In this document: piece after piece, positions 28,581 through 40,800 of the stretch
How the letters are laid out: each line of letters starts with the position of its first letter
Position numbering within the stretch: position 1 is the stretch's first letter
From: Brachycybe producta
Lineage: Eukaryota > Arthropoda > Diplopoda > Playtdesmida > Andrognathidae
Length of the DNA stretch: 64,000 bases
Direction: 5' to 3'
Assembly: GCA_036925085.1 (NCBI GenBank)
Contig: JAUPFP010000002.1
Span: 11,871,607 to 11,935,606, forward strand
Program-made: the position numbers and the translations under genes
Notes under the pieces: generated by a model
Seen by the model: only the letters and a program-made list of their open reading frames with translations
Database searches by the model: none
Told to the model about the DNA's origin: nothing

Positions 28581-29367
28581 TAACAAATATAAATGATTCG
28601 AATTTATGACTTGATATGTTTTATGTGTTAAGTGCGTTCACATTTGCTGAGAGAGTAAAAAATCCATTGTATTTTCTGGATTGAATTTGTTTAATTTTTT
28701 TTTAAATTTGTAGACATTTTCTGTTATTCCGACGCCAATTAATCAGTTTGTAACTGTTTTTAATTTACTATTTGTAACATAATTTGCGTGCGTTTGCGAC
28801 ATCATTTAATGAGAGGGATAATTTTTTTTAGATAAATTAGGTGTGGTCCTTTTCCCCACAAAACTTCAATGAGAAGTGGTTTTTTTTTTTACTGATTTTT
28901 TATTTATTATAAACCTCCAATCTATACAATTCTTGTCAATTACACCCTAACGATTTACAAAATTCTTCATTTCAACGTGTTCTTGAAAAGCGAAGTTTTC
29001 AATTTTTGTGGGGGTTGTCTTGGAATTCGGTTGAGGTTTTGTTGAAATTGTATTTTCCTTTTTTTTATACATTTAATGTATATATAAATATCATAATTGA
29101 AGTAAGCACACGTCTTTTTATTATTATTATTCTCTGTAAAAGTAAATCATGATGCCATTTTATTTTTATTGGTTTCATTAAAAATTGTCCATATTGTGTT
29201 CTAATGTCAAGACTTAATTCATGGAAGATTCAAGGTTTCAGAAGTTAATTACGTTAACTTCATGCAAGTAATTTCAAAATTTGCTGTGATTACATTTTAT
29301 AAATTAACTTTAATTTGAGAGTTTTGCTATTTTATAACTATGTTATGTTTTAGACTATAAGTAGTAT

Positions 29368-29504
29368 GCGTTTTGCAATCACTAAGACTGTTTAGAGGCT
29401 ACAATTAAAAGAATGCATGGTTGCACACTTGTCATTTTTCTACCACCCTTGAATTGTTAGAATTTTAGCCTCAAAACATTCTTAATGATTGAAAAATGCA
29501 TACC
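29368..29504. mobile_element. Small MITE (GTATGCRTTTT ends)
   Basis: About 137 bp. AGTATGCGTTTTGCAATCAC...GTTTAGAGGCTA faces TAGCCTCAAAACATTCTTAA...AAAATGCATACC. Confidence 0.6.
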
Positions 29505-29511
29505 ATTATTT

Positions 29512-29673
29512 TGCCTCATTGTAAAAGAAGCTTGTCACGTCATAGGGGTTATCGTATCGTATCGGTTATCGTATTGTTCTCTTGTTTATTGCACCTTTTT
29601 TAATTAGACAAAAATGATAAGCCTAATTTTTTGACAACCCTTCTGACGTCACAAGTTTCTTACGATGAGGCAG
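29512..29673. mobile_element. MITE, family E
   Basis: TTGCCTCATTGTAAAAGAAG with CTTGTCACGTCATAGGGGTT faces CCTTCTGACGTCACAAGTTT with CTTACGATGAGGCA. Second copy of the element at 19472-19665. Confidence 0.7.
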
Positions 29674-29879
29674 GTATATAATACAAGTGAAAAAAATGTG
29701 TAAAGAACGGCCATTGTGTGAAACTGGTCAAGAAAGTCTTTTTGTCACAATTTAACTATTATTTTACCAAAAAAAAAAATGTAACAAGTGTTCTGTATGA
29801 AGCAGACCTTAATGTTTATAATGAATTTTATTAAAACACCCTGTATTTTGACATTTATATTTTGCGCGCTTTTTTTGAT

Positions 29880-30132
29880 CACATCGCGCATGCGTCGACT
29901 GTTTGAGAATGGACGTCACTTCCGTTCCGGTAGTGACGCGCTTCATTTAAGAAAAGTAAAGGGGGAGAAAGAGAGTTTTGCGGCGGCGGTGGCGGCCATT
30001 TGTGTATGTGTTTCTATTGAAAGCTTCGAAGCGGTTTTCGTTTGTTCATCATGTAATTTTTATTGTGTTCCTTCGATAAGAAGAGGAACATCCAGTGATT
30101 AAATTAATAATTATCATCCTTCAGTATCTTGT
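29880..30132 (+). promoter_or_regulatory. Housekeeping-type promoter with a possible non-coding first exon
   Basis: A local GC island holds CGCGCATGCGTCGA (NRF-1-like, about 29885), GGACGTCACTTCCG (CRE and ETS-like), GTGACGCG, and GCGGCGGCGGTGGCGGCCATTT (YY1-like). A consensus donor TTGTG|GTGAGT follows at 30132. No coding exon is in view downstream until 37400 (BTB) or 54293 (KLC), so this may be the distant first exon of KLC or of an unrecognised transcript. Motif-based; not tested. Confidence 0.45.
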
Positions 30133-31022
30133 GGTGAGTAATTGAAGCTTTGAATATTCTTTAAAGGATCCTTTTTGCTCCTAAATGTGTTTCTAAATTT
30201 GGATCATTTGTCTCGGGGGTTTTTTTTTGTGTGTCTTTGCCGAATGTGGCCAAGAAGAGAGAGAAAAGAAAAAGGTTTTTTTAGCAATGTGAATGACATT
30301 TAATGCACTTTTTAATAATAAATACATTTATTTTATACTTTTTAATGTAAGGTTTCGATCAAAATGCGGTCATTTTTAGACTTAAAATTGATGTAAAAAT
30401 CGTTTCAACTTATATTTTGATCAGGTGTTTTTTTTTTTTCTTCTCCTCTCTCTCGACGTCCCTTTATTGGTTCATAGTTATGACTCACTGCTGTGATGTC
30501 TCCCTCCTTTTTTTTTTCTTTCATTAGTAAACACCCCTAATTTTGTTAGAATAGACTTTACCTCATATACTTATTATATCCGATTAGCCTCGCATACAAT
30601 GCTCTTTAATTTGTCTTCGTAAAGTGAGATCTATTATATGAGAGATCGCTTTATCATCATCTCTTGAGTGTGTTGTTGTTGTTGCGTGGGTGGGAAGGTG
30701 GTAGGAGGTTTTATTTATCTTCGGAAGTGATTGACAGGTCTCGTGAAACGTGTTTTTTTATAGTTTTTTTTTTAATATATTGCGGCGCGTTTAATTACGC
30801 ATACGCAACTGTAAGTTTGAAGTTTAGTTTCTTGACACACGGGACCACTTTTTCAACTACAAATGAAGTGCGGTCGTCGCTAAAATCGGCCACTTAAGAG
30901 TACACTACGGTGGTCTGTATGTTGAGGGCCTAAGTGGTTGGTTTTGACGGTAACCCCGGTTTCATTTTGCAGTCAGAAAGTGGTCCGTTGGCCAAATATT
31001 TTCGTTTTATTTCGTTTCCAAA
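30133..31022. other. Intergenic or intronic DNA, no gene seen
   Basis: CT-rich and T-rich tracts (30425-30520), AT-rich flanks, no supportable exon or transposon end. Confidence 0.5.
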
Positions 31023-31533
31023 GGGGTCAGACTAAAACACGGAAACTGACGGAAACCCGCGGAAAAATAAATATTAGGCTACTATAAGCTTTACTAGGCA
31101 CGGAAAATACGTGTAGACACATGGGAAAGCGCGAAAAACACTTATGAACACACGGAAAAGTGCGGAAAACACTTATGAACACACAGAAAAGTGCGGAAAA
31201 CACTTATGAACACACGGAAAAGTGCGGAAATCACTTACAAACACACGGAAAAATGTGGAAATCACTTACAAACACACGGAAAACACTTATAAACACGTGT
31301 TGTCTTTGTGTTTTCCGCGCTTTTCCGTGTTTATAAGCGTTTTCCGAACTTTTCTGAGTGTTTGTAAGTGTTTTCCCTGTGTTCCCTGTGTAATTTGTAA
31401 GCGTTTTCCGTGTGTTTGTGTTTTCCAATGTGTCTGCATGTATTTTCCGTTTCTTGTAAGTTGTAACGCTTATAATAGCCTAAAATTTATTTTTCCGCGC
31501 GTTTCCATAAGTTTCCGTGTTTTAGTCTCACCC
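31023..31533. mobile_element. Foldback element (GGGGTCAGACTAAAACACGG) with an internal 31-bp minisatellite
   Basis: 511 bp. Ends GGGGTCAGACTAAAACACGG and CCGTGTTTTAGTCTCACCC; flanks TTTCCAAA (31015-31022) and TTTCCGAA (31534-31541) are a target duplication with one mismatch. The left arm contains about four 31-bp units of the form CACACGGAAAAGTGCGGAAA plus ACACTTATGAA; the right arm has related units in reverse. No coding potential. Confidence 0.85.
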
Positions 31534-31969
31534 TTTCCGAAGTCGATTTTTTTTTGGCGTTTAATTTTTTCTATGGATTATGTGACGTCACACTGTTAAT
31601 GTGTAGTTAGATTGTCTTGATTTTATATTATAATGATGAGCTGAGGGTTTACGCGTGAGTCCTTAACTAAATGAAAAGTGTCTGTATGTATAACCTCCTA
31701 CGCAGGTGCCGCCGCACCTAATGTAAACGCGTTGTCATGTTAGACGACAATGTAAAATAGCGGATTTTTTGAGGAATTCTGTGTAGGAGGAGAACACGTT
31801 TTTTCTACGCTCTCTTATCAGGGTAAGTAACTTAACGTGGTGTAGTTTACTTATTTTTCACATTGTCTGACTATACGTTCGGTAATTGTGCAAAATGACT
31901 GATTTTTCACTTTGTGTATAGTAAACGTTTGTGTGTGTATGTGAAATGGGTGGATTTATAGCTGTAAAC

Positions 31970-32520
31970 GCGGCCTCTAGAACTCTTGATTAATTCTGTG
32001 TTTCAGGTGCAAAATTAAGAAAAAACTAGAGAAAGTGTTTTAGAAACTAGAAGGGTAACTCAATCACTTACGGGTATTTTCATGTTTGATATCTTTCAAG
32101 ATCCAAGTTATATTTTTTTTTGTATAAAAAAGCTTATTTTGAAAGAAAGATGTCAACATGAAAATATCACTTAAGTTGTTTAGTTACTCTTCTAGTTTTT
32201 AAAACACTTTCTCTTAGTTTTGCTCTTCTGAGTTCGAAAATCAGCTGTTCATAACATCTTTAGGTGGTTTTAAAATAATAAACACGCTCCTCGAACTCTT
32301 GTTTATTTTGTTATTCAGGAGCGAAATTAAGAGAAACTCAAGTGTTTTAGAAACTAGAAGGGTAAATCAGACATTTAAAGGTATTTTTTCATAATTATGT
32401 CTTTTAAAATAAGCTTTTTATGTCAATTTTAAGAGTAAAAAGTTTATTTTGAAATATATAAACTTGAAAATAAAACTGATCCAGCTAACCGTTCTAGTTT
32501 CTAACAATTTTTTAAGTTTC
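31970..32520. repeat. Foldback element, family A, two copies head to tail
   Basis: First copy 31970-32270, second 32270-32520; the junction reads CATAACATCTTTAGGTGGTT. The second copy is cut by the palindrome at 32521. Confidence 0.75.
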
Positions 32521-32672
32521 TACTGATACAGCAAACCGATCGTTACAAATCATTTATTAACAGCGTGATACCTCTATCTTTGGTTAATCAACAATTCAAT
32601 GTTGATTAACCAAAGATAGAGGTATCACGCTGTTAATAAATGATTTGTAACGATCGGTTTGCGGTATCAGTA
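32521..32672. mobile_element. Near-perfect palindrome of 152 bp
   Basis: TACTGATACAGCAAACCGAT ... ATCGGTTTGCGGTATCAGTA with arms of about 73 bp and a loop of a few bases. Possible TA target site (Tc1/mariner-like) but not certain. Inserted into the adjacent family A copy, whose right end stops here. Confidence 0.8.
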
Positions 32673-33100
32673 AGCTCCGCAAAGGATCTAGTAGTGCTTG
32701 TAAGGTGTTTTTCATTTTTTTTTTATTAAAAAAAGCTCTTCTACTCTTTTTTTTGTTTCTCGTAACCATTTTGGTAAAGTGGTGATTTGCCTGATCAGGC
32801 TAGCGTAACGGTCAATGAATGGGATTTTAGGATTTTATTTAACGGGTCGTTAGTTTTTTTTTTTCTCTTTTCTTTTTAAAGTAGTTTAGAATTGAAAAGA
32901 GAATTCTTTTGAGTTATTTTTATGGGGTTAGGGAGGGGGAGGAGGAGGAGGAGGTGTTTCATTTTGAAATGGCGAGGGTTTTGGATGAAGTAGCCCCGAA
33001 TGTACGAAATTGTTTCATTTGAACGTTTTCTCAGCAAAATCAATTGAATAGTTGTAATCTCTGAACCTAGGCAGGAATTAACAATTAGGAGCTCAAAATG

Positions 33101-33529
33101 GTGGCGCTGATCAAGCGCCAAATTGAACAAACGCCAATCTGAACTAACGCCAAACTGAATAACCGCCAAAATGTGATAAACACATTGTTAGGTTAGGTTA
33201 GCATGTTCTGTTTGTAAATCTGCACAGTCTGACGTCTATAAAAGCTCACAATATTTGGACCATCAGAATTTACAAAAAACCTGAATAACCGCCAAACTGA
33301 ATAAGCGCCAAATTGAACAAACGCCAAACTGAATAAGCGCCAAATGGAACAAACGCCAAACTGAATAAGCGCCAAATGGAACAAACGCCAAACTGAATAA
33401 AAGCCAAAAATTTGGCGGTTATTCAGTTTGGCGTTTGTTCAATTTGGCGCTTATTCAGTTTGGCGTTTGTTCAATTTGGCGCTTATTCAGTTTGGCGTTT
33501 GTTCAATTTGGCGCTTAGTCAGTCGCCCC
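33101..33529. mobile_element. Large copy of the GGCG-rich foldback element, 8-bp TSD
   Basis: 429 bp, relative of 8924-9067. Left GTGGCGCTGATCAAGCGCC, right GGCGCTTAGTCAGTCGCCCC; TCAAAATG duplicated at 33093-33100 and 33530-33537. The arms consist of 32-bp units (GCGCCAAATGGAACAAACGC plus CAAACTGAATAA), forward then reversed. An unrelated stretch of about 120 bp sits near 33175-33280. Confidence 0.88.
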
Positions 33530-33794
33530 TCAAAATGGCGTGTTTGTAATTAAGTTAAGATTTCGATCAAATATTTACTGAAAGGTTTTATTTTGGAAAA
33601 GAGGGGGGGGGGGGGGGGTTCATTGAAAAACAATTGCGGTTCACGTGGTTTCGCATACTGTATGAACCGTTTAACACGAAATGAAAAAGACAATAACATT
33701 TTTTTCGTGTTAAAAGAATTATTATTCTATTCTAAGGAACTGGACCGAAAATATACTTCGTGTTATCAGATTAATTATTCATGATAAGATTTTA

Positions 33795-34165
33795 AAGACA
33801 ATTTTAACGTCTCTCGAGCTCTTCATTGTTTTGTATTTCAGAAGCGCGAAATGACGGAGAAACTTGAATAGGGTTTAGAAACTAGAAGGGTAGCTCAGTC
33901 ACTTAAAAGGATATTTTAATGTTGATATATTTTAAAATAAGCCTTTTATCTAAATTTAAGTAAACGATATTTTTAATTAAGTCTATTAAAAAGTTAAATT
34001 TGAAAGATATCAAACATGAAAAGATATAATACCCTCTTAAGTGTGATTGAGCTACCCTTCTAGTTTCTAAAACATGTTTAAGTTTCTCTTAATTTTGCTC
34101 TTTTTAAAGAGCTAAAATAGTTATAAGTTCGAAAATCAGCTGTTCATAAAACATAAAGCTGTGCA
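33795..34165. repeat. Foldback element, family A
   Basis: GAAACTAGAAGGGTAGCTCA (33877) faces TGAGCTACCCTTCTAGTTTC (34048); ends in CAGCTGTTCATAAAAC. The family B element at 34195 follows directly. Confidence 0.75.
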
Positions 34166-34194
34166 TTTCTACATTTTTTTGGTGGTTCTGCGAC

Positions 34195-34401
34195 ATAGGC
34201 AGTTAGAAATCGGGGAGAACTTCAGTTGACTCCGCCCTTGTTATGACGACCGGCAACTTCTAATTGGTTGGTTATGTAGTCTAACGTCACATGCTCCGCC
34301 CCTTTTCAACGTCGAACCACACAACAAACCAATTAGAAGTTGCCGGTCGTCATAAAAAGGGCGGAGCCAACTGAAGTTCTCTCCGATTTCTAACTGCCTG
34401 T
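34195..34401. mobile_element. MITE, family B, 9-bp TSD
   Basis: 207 bp with ends A(T)AGGCAGTTAGAAATCGGG and TCCGATTTCTAACTGCCTGT. TTCTGCGAC (34186-34194) and TTCTGAGAC (34402-34410) form a 9-bp duplication with one change. The core contains TAACGTCACATGCTCCGCCC. A 9-bp duplication fits Mutator-like elements, but this is an inference from length. Confidence 0.85.
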
Positions 34402-35534
34402 TTCTGAGACTCCTGACCATTGTTATATAGGTCAGAGTCTACACCGTGTTCACCCTTGAAGAGAGGCTATACAATTAAAGCTCACTCACCCCTCCCTGAT
34501 GGTTATGCCTTCTTAACATGGAGTTGATCTACCTCTATGTATATATGTTTTTCTATTATGACTAACAACAGCTGTTTGTTTAATGGAGAAATTTATTTGT
34601 GGACTTAAACAGTAACCGAGCTAACAACTAAGAGTCCATGAAGAGGAGGAGGAGGAGGGTAAGGACACGAAAAGGGCACCTTACTGGGTTCGGTTATCTG
34701 CCACTAAAGGGCGCACCATTCGTGTTTGTTGAGTGAGCTATAGTAGCTGCTGAGTTCGGCTCGTTCTTTACGACATTAATAACTTTCTAAAAGTACTTTA
34801 ATGTTGTAACTCTGTGAAGTAAATGAGGTGGTGGTGTTTGTTGGATATATTTGATAAATGTGTTTTGGGAATTACTTGATCAGAGCTTCCATTAAAAGAT
34901 GGCGGCAGAAAACGAGAATTAATAGCACCACCAACCAATAAGATTTACATTGATTTTTTTGTGTGTGTCTGCTCTTAACTATGTAGGTGTTTTCTTGTGG
35001 GTTGCAAACATATTTAATGTTCATTAACAACCTTTTTTTTATCCTATTTTTTTCTGTCTGTTTAAGTCATTTAACTTTTTAAAAGCCTAATTTTTTTTTC
35101 TCCATTCTTAATTATTGGTTATATTTATTTATATAGAATGGAAACAAATAATGCGCTGGTCAAGTATACGCGGCTTACATTTCGTGGTTTACGGTAGAAT
35201 GATCAGGTCGTGTCGAAATGACGTCATTACATTGGCTTGACTGAGTAAATTCGGAAAGGCCTCAACCATATTTATTAAACTTTTTTAGTTTTGTACGTTT
35301 GGTTTTATACGTACACAAAATAACAGTTTTATACGTCACATATTATACAGTATAAACACGTGACGTATTATACCTACCCATCCCTGTCTGTACCACAATT
35401 CAAAATGGAAAATTAACACTTTGAACTTCAACTTGAACCCTCTAATCAAAGATTTGAACACAATCTCTGAATGTGTTTAATCAAATACAAGGTGGGTTAA
35501 TTTGTTGGAGAAACTAGGAATTTTGTATCATCTT
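34402..35534. other. Intergenic or intronic DNA, no gene seen
   Basis: Includes a GAGGAGGAGGAGG tract near 34638 and AT-rich spacer. Nothing with splice sites and an open frame was found. Confidence 0.5.
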
Positions 35535-35918
35535 AAAGCCTGGAACACACACGCGGAATTCAGCTCAGAAAATATTTAACAGAATATTTAAATGAGACAA
35601 TTTTCCATAAAAAGTGAACGGAAAATTCATTAAAAATAAGTTGAACAAAAGCTCAACTTTTTCCGTTCTCAAAATATTCTGTTGAAATTCCCACCAATCA
35701 GAAAGAAGCATGACGTGACATGACAAAAAAAGCAAATTGGAATCCATTTTGGCAATAGATCTAAATATAATGTTTTCTTTTCTTGCTCAGTAGAGGGCGC
35801 GCACAACTTTCCTCATTACTTTTCTGTTTCTGTGTGTGAACAACAGAGATACAGAAAAAGAAAATGACTTTTTTTTTCTTTTTCCTTGGCGGAATTCCGT
35901 GTGTGTGTTCCGGACTTA
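35535..35918. mobile_element. Inverted-repeat element (AAGCCTGGAACACACACG ends)
   Basis: AAAGCCTGGAACACACACGC...GGAATTC on the left faces GGCGGAATTCCGTGTGTGTG...TCCGGACTT on the right. A second inverted pair (AAAATATT...AATATTTT) lies inside. No coding potential. Confidence 0.65.
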
Positions 35919-36654
35919 ATATTGGCTCAAGAATGCAAGTAGATCGATCATTTATTTCGTCACTGTATCGTTAGATGGCGCCACTAGCCCTCCTCCCATA
36001 GAAATGTACTGCTGACACTCATCTTTCCTTTTTGTCACGTGGCAAACTTTTAATTGCGTCATCGCAAATTTCTACACGTGCTCTCTCTTCACTTATATTA
36101 ATGTTCTGGGTATAAGTTTGTCACGTGCTCTGGTAATTAAGGTTGTTTTGGACGCGCTTTTTAGAGCTAAAAGGAGGCTGCATTCTATTTCAACTAATTG
36201 GTGGTGAGTGTAGTTTGCCCACGTATGGAGGAGTTGCAGGCGCCATCTACCTTGCAATTACACAAGTATTTTTCTATGGAGCCCTCTTAAATGTTTTATG
36301 CAAATATAAGTTTGGAATACTTTTGTTGTGACTGATAATGGAAACAAAGACGATCAATTTCGATAAACCCATGAGGATTTTTTTGTTGATTCATTGACGT
36401 CACTTGAAGTTAAACATACTCAATCCATCTCTTCCGTTTTTTTTTTTCTGTTCCGCTTTCTTAGTAAGATATTCTCTTATGATGATAGATCGCTATTTAC
36501 TTCGGAGGATGGTTCATACACGCAGAAAAATAATTTCATTGTAAAAAGAAATCTAATTTGAATAATAATTCTATTTAACCGAATGTAAATAGGCAAGAAA
36601 AATCGGTGAAATTCTTTCTAATTGCCATATGAAATTACAAGGGAAGATGTGTTT
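35919..36654. other. Spacer, no gene seen
   Basis: Scattered CACGTG and TGACGTCA words and T-rich runs. Open frames here have no recognisable motif. Confidence 0.5.
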
Positions 36655-36995
36655 AAAAGTGTGTAAACGCCTCTCGAACTCTTTTCTGTCAGTCAGTCAG
36701 AAAATCAAGAGAAAACTTGAATGTGTTTTAGAAACTAGAAGGACAGGCTCAATTACTTAATATTTGTCATTTTTTTCTTCAAAAATAACCTTTTTGTGGC
36801 AATTTGATTCAATTTTAAGCAGACTACATATTTTTAATTTTTGCATATAAAAGGATTATATTGAAAGATGTGTGAACATGAAATCACCCTTCTAGTTTGT
36901 AAAACACTTTTCTAGTTTCTCTTTAATTTTGCTCTTCAGAAGAAGAAAAAAACAATAAAAATAATCAAAATCAGCTGTTCATAAATCCATCTTAA
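36655..36995. repeat. Foldback element, family A
   Basis: Carries GTGTAAACGCCTCTCGAACT at the left, GTTTTAGAAACTAGAAGGAC, CACCCTTCTAGTTTGTAAAA and a right end CAGCTGTTCATAAATCCATC. Confidence 0.75.
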
Positions 36996-37399
36996 GAAAA
37001 TGACTTTTGTAAGATTGAATCAATTATTTAGATAATTAAATATTTTCTTATAGAAATTAATTATTTGATAGACTTTATCTTTAATTTCCTTTGTAGATTC
37101 GATTTAAGATAAAAACCATATTAAAAACGAGAAATTCTTGTTGGAAACTCCACATTTTAAGAGAATGTGGGGATGATGGGACACACACACAGCCCACATG
37201 TGTGCCAAGGCCCCACGTTGACCCCTTCCTCAAAAAAGGTTATTGTAGCAACACATGACACAAGTGCCCTCTCCAACAAGCACAGACGTGGCTGTTGGGA
37301 CCTTTTTTTAAAAAAAAAAAATACTAACTTCAAATTTAAAAATCCTGTTTTACATCAAAGACTATGGTTTGGTTTTGGTCTCAAATTTAATAAAATCAA

Positions 37400-37747
37400 A
37401 TGACATCAGAAGCTAGTATGGACCGAATCGGGTTATTGGCCCTTTGTGACGGGGTTTTGGAAGATGCGAATGGGAACAAATATCCGATTCACAAATCGGT
37501 TTTAGCTGCACACAGTGAATTTTTTTACAATCTGTTCACTTCACCTTTAATTATAAACGATCCGACAGAAACTTATAAAATGAACGATATTTCCTCCGAT
37601 GCCTTACAAATGGTCATCTGTTTCTGTTACACTGGCCATTTGGAGTGGTCATTCGAACTTATTGAGAAATTTCTACCCGTTGCGGACCGTTTTTTAATGC
37701 CATCTGCAATACAAATGTGTTCTGAATATCTGATTGAACACGTTTAG
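37400..37747 (+). CDS. BTB/POZ-domain protein fragment, 115 codons, no intron
   Basis: Reads MTSEASMDRIGLLALCDGVL and continues through a clear BTB fold: PIHKSVLAAHSEFF, then YNLFTSP, ALQMVICFCYTGHLE, FLPVADRFLMPSAIQMCSEY. The BTB domain mediates dimerisation and CUL3 binding in kelch-like and related proteins. The frame stops right after BTB; BACK and kelch domains are absent. Another frame just downstream (about 37752-37890; LAFREFERFSFFEKVHGIRE) could be a BACK remnant after a frameshift, but similarity is weak. The absence of introns in a gene-poor, transposon-rich stretch suggests a retrocopy or decaying paralogue. It could also be a short expressed BTB-only protein. Confidence 0.6.
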   Translation: MTSEASMDRIGLLALCDGVLEDANGNKYPIHKSVLAAHSEFFYNLFTSPLIINDPTETYKMNDISSDALQMVICFCYTGHLEWSFELIEKFLPVADRFLMPSAIQMCSEYLIEHV

Positions 37748-38066
37748 GTCGGAATATACAAACTTTACCGACACGTCTACTATTGTCCTTGGCTTTTCGA
37801 GAATTCGAGAGATTTTCTTTTTTCGAGAAAGTTCACGGAATCCGTGAACTTGTGCAATTACAACAAAATGGCTACTTTTCAAATTCTTCTTAGTTTGTCT
37901 ATTTTATGCGTTTTATGAAAGTTCTAAATGTTTTCCTCCAAAAAATTTGTTTGGTATAAATGACGATTGGAGATTTAAAAATGGTTCCTTTTTTTCTACT
38001 TAATTGGGAAGAAAAAAAAGTGAGGGAGTGATAATTGGATTGGGAGTTATGAGGATGATTTGCGAG

Positions 38067-38266
38067 ACAGGCGATTAGAAATCGGGACGAACTTCAGTTG
38101 GCTCCGCCTTTTTTGTGACGAACGGCAACTTCGAATTGGTTAGTTATGTAGTCTGACGTCACATGCCCCGCCCTTTTCAACGTCGAACCACATAACAAAC
38201 CAATTAAAAGTTGCCGGTCGTCATAAAAAAGGCGGAGCCAACTGAAGTTCGTCCCGATTTCTAATT
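38067..38266. mobile_element. MITE, family B, right end worn
   Basis: ACAGGCGATTAGAAATCGGG at the left, AAGTTCGTCCCGATTTCTAA at the right; core has GTCTGACGTCACATGCCCCG. Very similar to the copy at 34195. Confidence 0.75.
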
Positions 38267-38439
38267 ATTATTATTCAATGCATATTTATTTCCATCGAGG
38301 GCCTCGTTTCAAGGAATTCGTTTTTTTTTTTTTTTCCTCTTTCCACTGAAAGCTGGGTTCACACAATCAATTCTGGCTTCTTTTGTTCATTCTAACTTTT
38401 TAGTGCCAAAATTTGATTGTGTAATTGTGGTGGATTTTT

Positions 38440-38790
38440 GTTAAGATGGTTTATTAACAGTTTATTTTTCGGAACTCTTGATTATTCTGTCTTTAAAGAC
38501 TAGAATAATAGCTCAATCACTAATCTATAATGTCAAAAATAAAATTAAAAAAAAAACTAGAAAGTGTTTTAGAATCTAGAAGGGCAACTCAATCACTTTT
38601 AAAAGTATTTTCATGTTTTGACATCTTTTAAAACAAAAATTTGAAGAAAAAAAAAATGTATGCTTAAAATTGGCTCATTTTGAAAGTCATTTAAGTGATT
38701 GAGCTGCCCTTCTAGTTTCTAAAACACTTTCTAGTTTTTCTTAATTGTGTTCCTGACAGAATAATAATCAGAGTGAAGCAGTTGGTTGTA
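38440..38790. repeat. Foldback element, family A
   Basis: Starts TTAAGATGGTTTATTAACAG; contains GTGTTTTAGAATCTAGAAGG and GCCCTTCTAGTTTCTAAAAC, ending near TCCTGACAGAATAATAATCA. Confidence 0.75.
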
Positions 38791-39299
38791 TTTTCTGGAC
38801 ACAGTGATTGTCATTGTGATCCTCTAGGTGGCGCAGCAGACACAGAAAATAGTTTTGAGTTCTAGAGTGCTGCCAGCGACTCTAGTGACAGAAAAGTGAA
38901 ACAATATTATTTAATTTGGTTATTGTCTCGTCTGCGTTTGAGACAAAAGAATTTTTTATTCTCGATTTAAATTAATAATAAATTAGTTTATGTTTTAATG
39001 AAAACAAAGTATTTTCCCCGAAAGAATTTCCTAATGGATTATAGATTTAAACTTAATGTCTGCTGCTGCATTCATTTGTCTGTTTTGAAAGGAAATATTC
39101 AAATATTATGAGATTTTTCCCTCCTGATGTGGATTTTGTTTTGCAAAATGGATTTTTATAATTGGATTTTTGTTTTCATCTTTTTTTCAGAAATCTTTAT
39201 AATTGAAATCCTCCTTTTGTTACAGTTAATTTTAGATTCCTTTCTGCCTCTCAGAATTTTAGTTTTTTTTTTAAATTCATTTTTGTCTAAAGACTAAAC

Positions 39300-39925
39300 A
39301 ACTATATAGCAGCTGATATACCAAATAAAGAGCTAAACAGCAGCTACTAGATCTAATAAGAGCTAAATGGCAGTTGCTAGATCAAATAACTAGCCAAACG
39401 GCCGGTGAAATAGCTGCTAAACAGCTGCTGATTGACCAACTTATCCAAATAAAAGCTAAATAGGAGCTGCTAGACCAGATAAAGAGCTAAATGGCAGCTG
39501 CTAGACCAGATAAAGAGCTAAATGGCAGCTGCTAGACCAGATAAAGAGCTAAATGGCAGCTGCTAGACCAGATAAAGAGCTAAATGGCAGCTGCTAGACC
39601 AGATAAAGAGCTAAATGGCAGCTGCTAGACCAGATAAAGAGCTAAACGGCAGCTGCTAGACCAGATAAAGAGCTAAACGGCAGCTGCTAGACCAGATAAA
39701 GAGCTAAATGGCAGCTGCTAGACCAGATAAAGAGCTAAATGGCAGCTGCTAGACCAGATAAAGAGCTAAATGGCAGCTGCTAGACCAGATAAAGAGCTAA
39801 ATGGCAGCTGCTAGACCAGATAAAGAGCTAAATGGCAGCTGCTAGACCAGATAAAGAGCTAAACGGCTGCTGCTAGACCAGATAAAGAGCTAAACAGCCG
39901 CTGCTAGACGAATTAAAGAACTGAA
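39300..39925. repeat. Minisatellite, 31-bp unit
   Basis: Unit: CAGATAAAGAGCTAAATGGC plus AGCTGCTAGAC. The first three or four units (39300-39450) are diverged, the next 13 or so nearly identical, and the last two diverge again, the usual pattern of array growth from the middle. Confidence 0.92.
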
Positions 39926-40800
39926 CGTTGGTAATTTATTGATTGACAGTTCGGTTCGTTTGAAAATGTCACGCGTCATTTTAATTTCGAGTCTTCTTTC
40001 TGCCATTCTATAAATATGGTGAGACATTCTAGTGTGTGTCAGTTGACACTTGCACTATATTTATATAGCCATGATATTTAATATATTAGTCTTTTTGGAT
40101 CGATTTCGTGTCTTCTGCGGTCGTGTTTTTCCATCATTCATTAATTTGGTTTTTCGCCTGTAGAAACACACACACAGTGGTCGTATATTTTATGGTTGTT
40201 TAATAATAATAATAATATGTATAATATGATGAATAAGCCACGGCTCCGTTTTATAATTCACCCGCAAGACGTTCACCCTTGGGCAATATTTATGCATTAT
40301 GTACGCTGTTTTATGTTGGAATACCGAGAGAACGAAATAAATGACTTTCAGTTCGGAGCTTCTTGATCGGTTTAATAATTTCTCGCTTTTACGCGCTTTC
40401 TCTCGAGCCTTTCTTCGTTTAAGTGAGAACGACGATAAAAAAAACGGGATCGGCTTACACGCGGCGGCGGCGACGGTACCTTCGAACCTTATTTGCTTTA
40501 AGGTAAATTGGAGAAAATATTCTTCTTTTCGTTTTTTCTTCTTCACTAAAACTCTATTATTTAAATATAACATCTTATCTTGAAATTTGAACGGCACTTT
40601 TACCTGTTTTGCAGTTTTTACGTGTGTTGTGAGTGGCTCGGAAGATCTCTTGTAGGGATTTTACTTCGAAATTTGTGGTAGAAATTACGCTAAAGTGAAA
40701 AGTTATTTACCAAATTCCCTAGCTAATATGCAAAACCACTAATTCGGCTTGTAAATCGGCTAGCTGTTATGCCTAAATAACAACTAGCCGATTTGCCATA

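Noticed and set aside
33180..33200. TTAGGTTAGG words resembling the arthropod telomere repeat
   Set aside because: Only about two units inside a transposon; no array.
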